Assembly (NCBI GenBank): GCA_041493035.1
Contig: JBGPYB010000048.1
Location: forward strand, 1-28,116
Length of the DNA stretch: 28,116 nt
Direction of reading: 5' to 3'
DNA from: JBGPYB01 sp041493035
GTDB lineage: Bacteria; Acidobacteriota; Vicinamibacteria; Fen-336
Positions 23,940 through 28,116 of the stretch are shown one piece after another. Within the stretch, counting starts at the first letter, position 1. Each line of letters begins with the position of its first letter. Made by a program: the position numbers and the translations under genes. The notes beneath the pieces are model-generated. The model searched no databases and was not told where the DNA came from. It saw only the letters and a list, made by a program, of their open reading frames with translations.

Positions 23940-26435
23940 CTACCCGACGATCCGGAGCTTGAAGAACCACTCCGCAGGCCGGGAGTAGTTGCCGATGGTG
24001 AGGCCCGCGCCAGGGTTCCGGAAGCCGGAGTAGATGTATCGCTCGTCGGTGATGTTCCGGCCGCCCAGCGCCGCCGACCAGCGCCCATTCGTTGACGTGT
24101 AGGTCAGGGCGGCGTTCAGGAGGTTGACGGGATCCTGGATCAACTGCGGTGTGTTCTCCGCGTCGTTGTAGATCGTGTCCTTGCGGGTGTAGTCGGCGCG
24201 GAGCGCGAGCCTGGCCCTGCTCTTCAGGCTCCTCGCGAACTCCGCGCCGAGATGGAACGTGTACTTGGGCGTGTTCACGAACTTGTTGTTCAGGGTGATG
24301 GTCGCTTTGTCCTCCAGCCTCGTGTACGCGGCGTCGAGGTAGCCGAAGCTGGAGTCCAGCAATAAGCTGTCCGACGCCTGGGCCTGGAGCTCGGCCTCGA
24401 AACCACGGATGCGGCCATCGCCGGCGTTCTCGAAGGTCGGCGAGACGCCTTTCTGCACGACGATCTGGATCTGGTCGTAGTTGGTCCAGAAGGCGGCCGT
24501 GTTGAGCTGCACCCGCTGGTCCAGGAAGCGCGACTTCAGGCCGACCTCGTAGGCGGTGGCTGTCTCGGGGTCGAAGCCCGGAGCGGGCCCCGGCCTCCCG
24601 TCTGCGGTCACCTCCGGCACGAGCAGACGAGTCGTCCAGCCGCCCGACTTGAAGCCCTGGGAGAAAGAGGCGTAGGCCATGACGTGGTCCGTGAGGTGGA
24701 GACTGGCGTTGACCTTCGGCGACCAGTCGGTGAACTTCTTCGTGTTCACCCCGAGCGGGTAGATCCGCGTCAGGTCGTTCGGATCGGGATGCAGGAAGGC
24801 CGGGAAGCCCACCTTGGACGGGAACGCGTTCAGGTCTTTCTGCTTGCCCTCGAACTGCTTGTCTTCGCCCGTGTACCGGAGCCCGCCGGCGATCGAGAAC
24901 TTGTTCGAAACCTTGAAGTCCAGGTTCGTGAACAGCGCCCAGGCCTTGTTGTCGAAGAAGTTCTGGCCGTACACCTGCACGATACCCTCGACGAAGGGCA
25001 CGAAATCCGTGAGGTCGCCGTTCTCCTTGAAGTAGTAGGCGCCGACAAGCCAGTTAAGCCGGCCTCGCCCCGTGAGCTGCAGCTCCTGGGAGAACTGCTT
25101 CTGGTTGGTGTCGAAGGAGGTGTCGCCGCCGACGATGGGGCTGCCACTGATGTCGACGCCGAACTTCGAGCCGACCTTGCGGTAGGCGGTGATCGACTTC
25201 AGGGCGACCTTCGAGGCCACGTCCCAGTCGGCGATGCCGCTGACGCCCCACGACGTCAGGAGGGAGAAGTTGCTGCCGGCGGCGTAGCTGGTGTCGATGT
25301 TCTTGGTCAGGAACTGGTTGTTGTAGAGCAAGCGGTCGTTCGTGTTGGTTCCGTCGACGTTCACGCCGGCCAGCGCCGACCCAACGGTCGCCCGGGGACC
25401 GCAGACTGCCCCGAGCCCGATGCTGGCGAGGACGGCCGGCGGCAGCGAGATGCAGGCGTTGTAAGCGCCGGCCAGAGGGGCAGCGTCGTCGACGTTGAGG
25501 AGCGTCGCCGGCGTCGCCTGCTCGTCGATGTGGGTGAAGTCCCCGGACACGCTCAGGGCGAACTTGTCGCTCGCGTGCCAGCGGAACTTGCCACGTAGGT
25601 TGTCCTGGTTCTCGTTCCCCGATTCGTCCGGCCGTCGGTTGCTGGCCGTGATGAACTTCCCTTGGTCGGTGACGTAGGGCGTCGCCGATGGGAAGGGGAT
25701 GCGCTTCTGGTAGCCGTCACGGTTCTTGGAAGAGAAGGAGAACTGGGTGAGGAAGTCGTTGGACAAGGGAATATCGACGGAGCCCCGGACGTCTATTCGG
25801 TTGAAGCGCCCGGTGTCGACCTCTCCCTGGTAGCTCAGCCGGGAGGCCGGCGGCCTGGTGATGATGCTGAGCGCACCGCCGATGCTGTTGCGGCCGAACA
25901 GCGTCCCCTGGGGGCCCCTCAGCACCTCGACCCGCTCGAGATCGAGGAGGTCGACCACCGCGCCGAAGCTGCGCGCGATGTAGACGCCGTCGACGTAGAC
26001 CCCGACGCCGGGCTCCAGGTTGAACGCGAAGTCGTTCTGACCGATTCCACGGATGAAAGGGCTGAGCACCGAGCTCGAGCCGGAGAACGGCGAGGTGTAG
26101 TCGATCTCGACGTTTGGCGTGAAGTCGTTGATCTGAGAAATGTTGGTCAGCCCTCTGGCGGCGAGGGACGCCGAACTCATGGCGGTGATGGCGATCGGCA
26201 CGTCCTGAATGTTCTGCTCCCGCTTCTGAGCCGTGACCACGACATCTTCGACCCGGCGGACGACTTCTGCGCCCTCCGCTGGGACCTTGTCGCCCTTGGC
26301 TTCCTGCCCTTCGGGAGCCTTCTTTTTTTCTTCTACGGCGGCAGCCTCCTGTGCGCTGGCGACTCTCGGTGTGGATCCCAAAGCCACGACCGAACCGGCG
26401 AGCAACAGGACGCTTCCCTTCCAGAGATCTCTCAT
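23940..26435 (-). CDS. TonB-dependent outer-membrane receptor
   Basis: This 831-residue protein starts with a signal peptide (cleavage likely after ASA at 26-28), then a Lys/Glu-rich linker and the TonB box DVVVTA at 64-69. The plug domain follows (about 75-200) with the RGPQGTLFGRNSIGGALSII signature, then a long beta-barrel rich in aromatic strand ends. The plug style with QNIQDVPIAITAMS is that of receptors common in sphingomonads and other aromatic or steroid degraders; it lacks the N-terminal carboxypeptidase-like domain frequent in Acidobacteriota receptors. The ATG at 26435 follows GGGAGAGAAG. The final residues are KLRIVG rather than the usual terminal Phe. Its neighbours suggest an aromatic compound as cargo. 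No TonB/ExbBD genes are nearby except the TonB-like domain of the kinase at 6776-8914. Confidence 0.93.
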   Translation of the reverse strand: MRDLWKGSVLLLAGSVVALGSTPRVASAQEAAAVEEKKKAPEGQEAKGDKVPAEGAEVVRRVEDVVVTAQKREQNIQDVPIAITAMSSASLAARGLTNISQINDFTPNVEIDYTSPFSGSSSVLSPFIRGIGQNDFAFNLEPGVGVYVDGVYIARSFGAVVDLLDLERVEVLRGPQGTLFGRNSIGGALSIITRPPASRLSYQGEVDTGRFNRIDVRGSVDIPLSNDFLTQFSFSSKNRDGYQKRIPFPSATPYVTDQGKFITASNRRPDESGNENQDNLRGKFRWHASDKFALSVSGDFTHIDEQATPATLLNVDDAAPLAGAYNACISLPPAVLASIGLGAVCGPRATVGSALAGVNVDGTNTNDRLLYNNQFLTKNIDTSYAAGSNFSLLTSWGVSGIADWDVASKVALKSITAYRKVGSKFGVDISGSPIVGGDTSFDTNQKQFSQELQLTGRGRLNWLVGAYYFKENGDLTDFVPFVEGIVQVYGQNFFDNKAWALFTNLDFKVSNKFSIAGGLRYTGEDKQFEGKQKDLNAFPSKVGFPAFLHPDPNDLTRIYPLGVNTKKFTDWSPKVNASLHLTDHVMAYASFSQGFKSGGWTTRLLVPEVTADGRPGPAPGFDPETATAYEVGLKSRFLDQRVQLNTAAFWTNYDQIQIVVQKGVSPTFENAGDGRIRGFEAELQAQASDSLLLDSSFGYLDAAYTRLEDKATITLNNKFVNTPKYTFHLGAEFARSLKSRARLALRADYTRKDTIYNDAENTPQLIQDPVNLLNAALTYTSTNGRWSAALGGRNITDERYIYSGFRNPGAGLTIGNYSRPAEWFFKLRIVG

Positions 26436-26637
26436 TGGCTTCTCTCCCAAGATCCGTTTCCTTGTCAATGGGGCCGCCGGACCCCCATGTCCGGCGGCGC
26501 GATCCGGCCAAGAGAGCCGAACGCTTTCCCGTCCCCAAAGGGCGAAACCCAAGTGCGCCAAGTTGGAGCGACGCCAGGTTGCCTCGGTCATCGACCTTCC
26601 CTGCTTCTCATCCTGTCGGCTTGGAGTAGCGGGACGT

Positions 26638-26666
26638 TCTATAGCGCAGATTGGCGTGATTGACAA
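26638..26666 (-). promoter_or_regulatory. Promoter of the TonB-receptor operon
   Basis: On the minus strand a -35 TTGTCA (26666-26661) and a -10 TATAGA (26643-26638) are separated by 17 nt. Transcription would start near 26631, leaving a leader of about 195 nt before the ATG. Within the leader (26436-26630) I see no gene or riboswitch I can name. A 7-bp inverted repeat surrounds the -35. Confidence 0.55.
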
Positions 26667-26677
26667 GCCGGCGCTAT
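26641..26677. promoter_or_regulatory. Inverted repeat overlapping the receptor promoter
   Basis: ATAGCGC at 26641-26647 and GCGCTAT at 26671-26677 form a perfect 7-bp inverted repeat with a 23-nt centre that covers the -35 and spacer of the receptor promoter. This position suits a repressor or regulator operator. It could also be chance; no regulator gene is in the neighbourhood. Confidence 0.35.
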
Positions 26678-26712
26678 CCCAAATTTAGGGCAGCGCCGAC
26701 AAATCTCCGGCC

Positions 26713-26742
26713 TTGACTGGGCGTGAAGGGGTTCCCTATAGT
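26713..26742 (+). promoter_or_regulatory. Promoter of the benzaldehyde dehydrogenase gene
   Basis: A -35 TTGACT at 26713-26718 and a -10 TATAGT at 26737-26742, each one mismatch from consensus, are separated by 18 nt. A start site near 26749 precedes a strong AAGGAGGG ribosome-binding site and the ATG at 26770. It is divergent from the receptor promoter. Confidence 0.65.
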
Positions 26743-26769
26743 TGAGCCTTCCCGGGAAGGAGGGCACTT

Positions 26770-28116
26770 ATGAGGGCACAGGCCATGGAGAGCCCCGCAG
26801 GCGCTGGCCTGCTCGGCGACGAGAAGGTCTGGTCCGCCCGCATCTTCAGCGACGGCTGGGTGGACGCTCCGGAGACGATCGAGAGCACCGAGCCGGCGAC
26901 CGGCCAGGTCCTCGGAACGGCGGGGGCGGGTAACGCCGAGGTCGTGGCCAAGGCCGCGAAGTCCGCGGCGCGCGCCCAGCGCGAATGGGCCGCCGCCCCG
27001 ATCACAAAGCGGGCCGCGGTCGTGCGCCGCGCCGGCGAGCTGCTCGAGCGTCACCGCCAGGAGCTGATCGGCTGGCTCGTGCGGGAGTCCGGGTCGATCC
27101 AGCCGAAAGCCGACAACGAGCTGAGCGCTTCGATCGGCCAGTTCGAGATGGCGGCGTCGCTCGTGTCCCACCCGCTCGGCCACGTGCTCCCCTCCCCCGT
27201 GCCCGGCCGCTCGAGCGTGGCGCGCCGGGTGCCGGTCGGAGTGGTCGGCGTGATCTGCCCATGGAACTTCCCGGTCGTTCTCGCCGCACGGTCGGTCGGG
27301 CCCGCCCTCGTCCTCGGCAACGCCGTGATCCTCAAGTCCGACCCCAACACTCCCATCACCGGCGGCGTGCTCATGGCTCGGATCTTCGAGGAGGCCGGGC
27401 TGCCGGCGGGGCTGCTCCACGTCATCGGCGGCGGCGCCGAGGTCGGACAGGCGCTGGTCGAGGACCCGAACGTCCGAATGATCTCGTTCACCGGCTCCAC
27501 CGCCACCGGCCGCAAGGTGGGCGAGGCCGCCGGCCGGAACCTGAAGCGGATGGTGCTCGAGATGGGCGGCAACAGCCCGCTGGTCGTGCTCGAGGACGCC
27601 GACGTCCAGGCCGCCTCGTCGGCGGGTGCCTGGGGCTCGTTCCTGCACCAGGGGCAGATCTGTCTCGCCGTCAGCCGCCACCTCGTGCACGAGAGCATCG
27701 CCGGCGCCTACGTGAAGGCGCTGGCGGAGCGAGCGTCGCACCTGCCGGTCGGCAACCCCGCCACCGAACAGGTTGCGCTCGGCCCGATCATCAACGAGAA
27801 GCAGGTCCGGCGCGTGAAACGCATCGTGGACGAGAGCGTCTCCCAGGGCGCGCAGCTGGTGACAGGAGGTACTTGCGAGAAGCTGTTCTTCCAGCCGACC
27901 GTGCTGAGCGGCGTGACCCGGTCGATGCCGGCCTTCACCGACGAGATCTTCGGGCCGGTGGCGCCCGTGATAACATTCAAGGACGACTCGGAGGCGGTGG
28001 AGCTGGCGAACGCGACCGAGTACGGCCTGGTGGCCGCCGTCCAATCCGGTTCGCCCCAGCGCGCCGCCGCGGTGGCCGCGCAGCTGCGTGCGGGCATGAT
28101 CCACGTGAACGACTCC
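26770..28116 (+). CDS. Benzaldehyde dehydrogenase-like aldehyde dehydrogenase (3' end outside window)
   Basis: The frame is open for 449 codons to the end of the window, so about 35-45 C-terminal residues are missing. It is an NAD(P)+-dependent aldehyde dehydrogenase with ICPWNFPVVLA, FTGSTATG, the catalytic Glu264 in LEMGGNSPL and the nucleophile Cys298 in GQICLAVSR. The LEMGGNSPLVVL and HQGQICLAVSRH wording resembles bacterial benzaldehyde dehydrogenases that make benzoate. The ATG follows AAGGAGGG by 6 nt. It is only about 30% similar by eye to the other aldehyde dehydrogenase in the window, so they are not recent duplicates. Transcribed divergently from the receptor operon, it may be co-regulated with it. 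Confidence 0.9.
   Translation, partial: MRAQAMESPAGAGLLGDEKVWSARIFSDGWVDAPETIESTEPATGQVLGTAGAGNAEVVAKAAKSAARAQREWAAAPITKRAAVVRRAGELLERHRQELIGWLVRESGSIQPKADNELSASIGQFEMAASLVSHPLGHVLPSPVPGRSSVARRVPVGVVGVICPWNFPVVLAARSVGPALVLGNAVILKSDPNTPITGGVLMARIFEEAGLPAGLLHVIGGGAEVGQALVEDPNVRMISFTGSTATGRKVGEAAGRNLKRMVLEMGGNSPLVVLEDADVQAASSAGAWGSFLHQGQICLAVSRHLVHESIAGAYVKALAERASHLPVGNPATEQVALGPIINEKQVRRVKRIVDESVSQGAQLVTGGTCEKLFFQPTVLSGVTRSMPAFTDEIFGPVAPVITFKDDSEAVELANATEYGLVAAVQSGSPQRAAAVAAQLRAGMIHVNDS

Noticed and set aside
26436..26666. Longer N-terminus of the TonB receptor starting upstream of 26435
   Set aside because: The extension is not protein-like, would bury the signal peptide about 50 or more residues inside, and overlaps the promoter; the ATG at 26435 has a good ribosome site.
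26674..28104. 476-residue minus-strand frame at the right end
   Set aside because: Shadow of the plus-strand aldehyde dehydrogenase, which has catalytic Glu264, Cys298, promoter and ribosome-binding site.

Overview
The window is high-GC bacterial DNA from a Gram-negative organism. It encodes a sedoheptulose-7-phosphate isomerase (the first step to LPS heptose), a TonB-dependent outer-membrane receptor and a periplasm-spanning adaptor protein. A eukaryote-type Ser/Thr kinase with a proline-rich periplasmic tail and a MacB-type permease cluster would suit Acidobacteriota or a similar soil phylum. That placement is an inference, because no rRNA or ribosomal marker is present.

Layout. (1) 1-2895, + strand: a small DnaJ-like protein, gmhA, a conserved protein of unknown function and a YhhN-type membrane protein; the last three are chained by stop/start overlaps. 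(2) 2886-8914, - strand: a Ser/Thr kinase fused to a TonB C-terminal domain, then an HlyD/MacA-type adaptor and two MacB/FtsX-type permeases without an ATPase. (3) 8915-9836: a decayed boundary. It holds a diverged duplication of about 170 bp, remnants of a minus-strand reading frame, a 15-bp tandem repeat and a fragment of a LysR-type regulator that stops exactly at the start of the next gene. (4) 9837-19517, + strand: a compact operon for 4-hydroxybenzoate and protocatechuate (PCA) catabolism by 4,5-cleavage. The order is pobA, ligU, ligJ, ligK, a DUF1932 oxidoreductase, ligI, ligA, ligB, ligC, a MetE-like zinc methyltransferase and a stand-alone PAS protein. (5) 19527-26435, - strand: an aromatic-acid MFS permease, an aromatic aldehyde dehydrogenase, a Spinster-like MFS permease and a TonB-dependent receptor; in transcription order the receptor comes first. 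(6) 26770 to the end, + strand: a benzaldehyde-dehydrogenase-like gene divergent from the receptor and cut by the window end.

How the genes fit together. The receptor and permeases could import aromatic compounds. The aldehyde dehydrogenases could oxidise benzaldehyde-type compounds to acids. PobA converts 4-hydroxybenzoate to PCA, LigAB opens the ring, and LigC, LigI, LigU, LigJ and LigK carry the product to pyruvate and oxaloacetate. All PCA 4,5-cleavage steps are present with their key residues. Apart from the inserted DUF1932 gene and the displaced transporter, the order resembles the Comamonas pmd operon. Three operon members (DUF1932 oxidoreductase, MetE-like enzyme, PAS protein) have no role in the textbook pathway and are the best candidates for new biology there. 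Outside the island, the kinase-TonB fusion is the most unusual protein.
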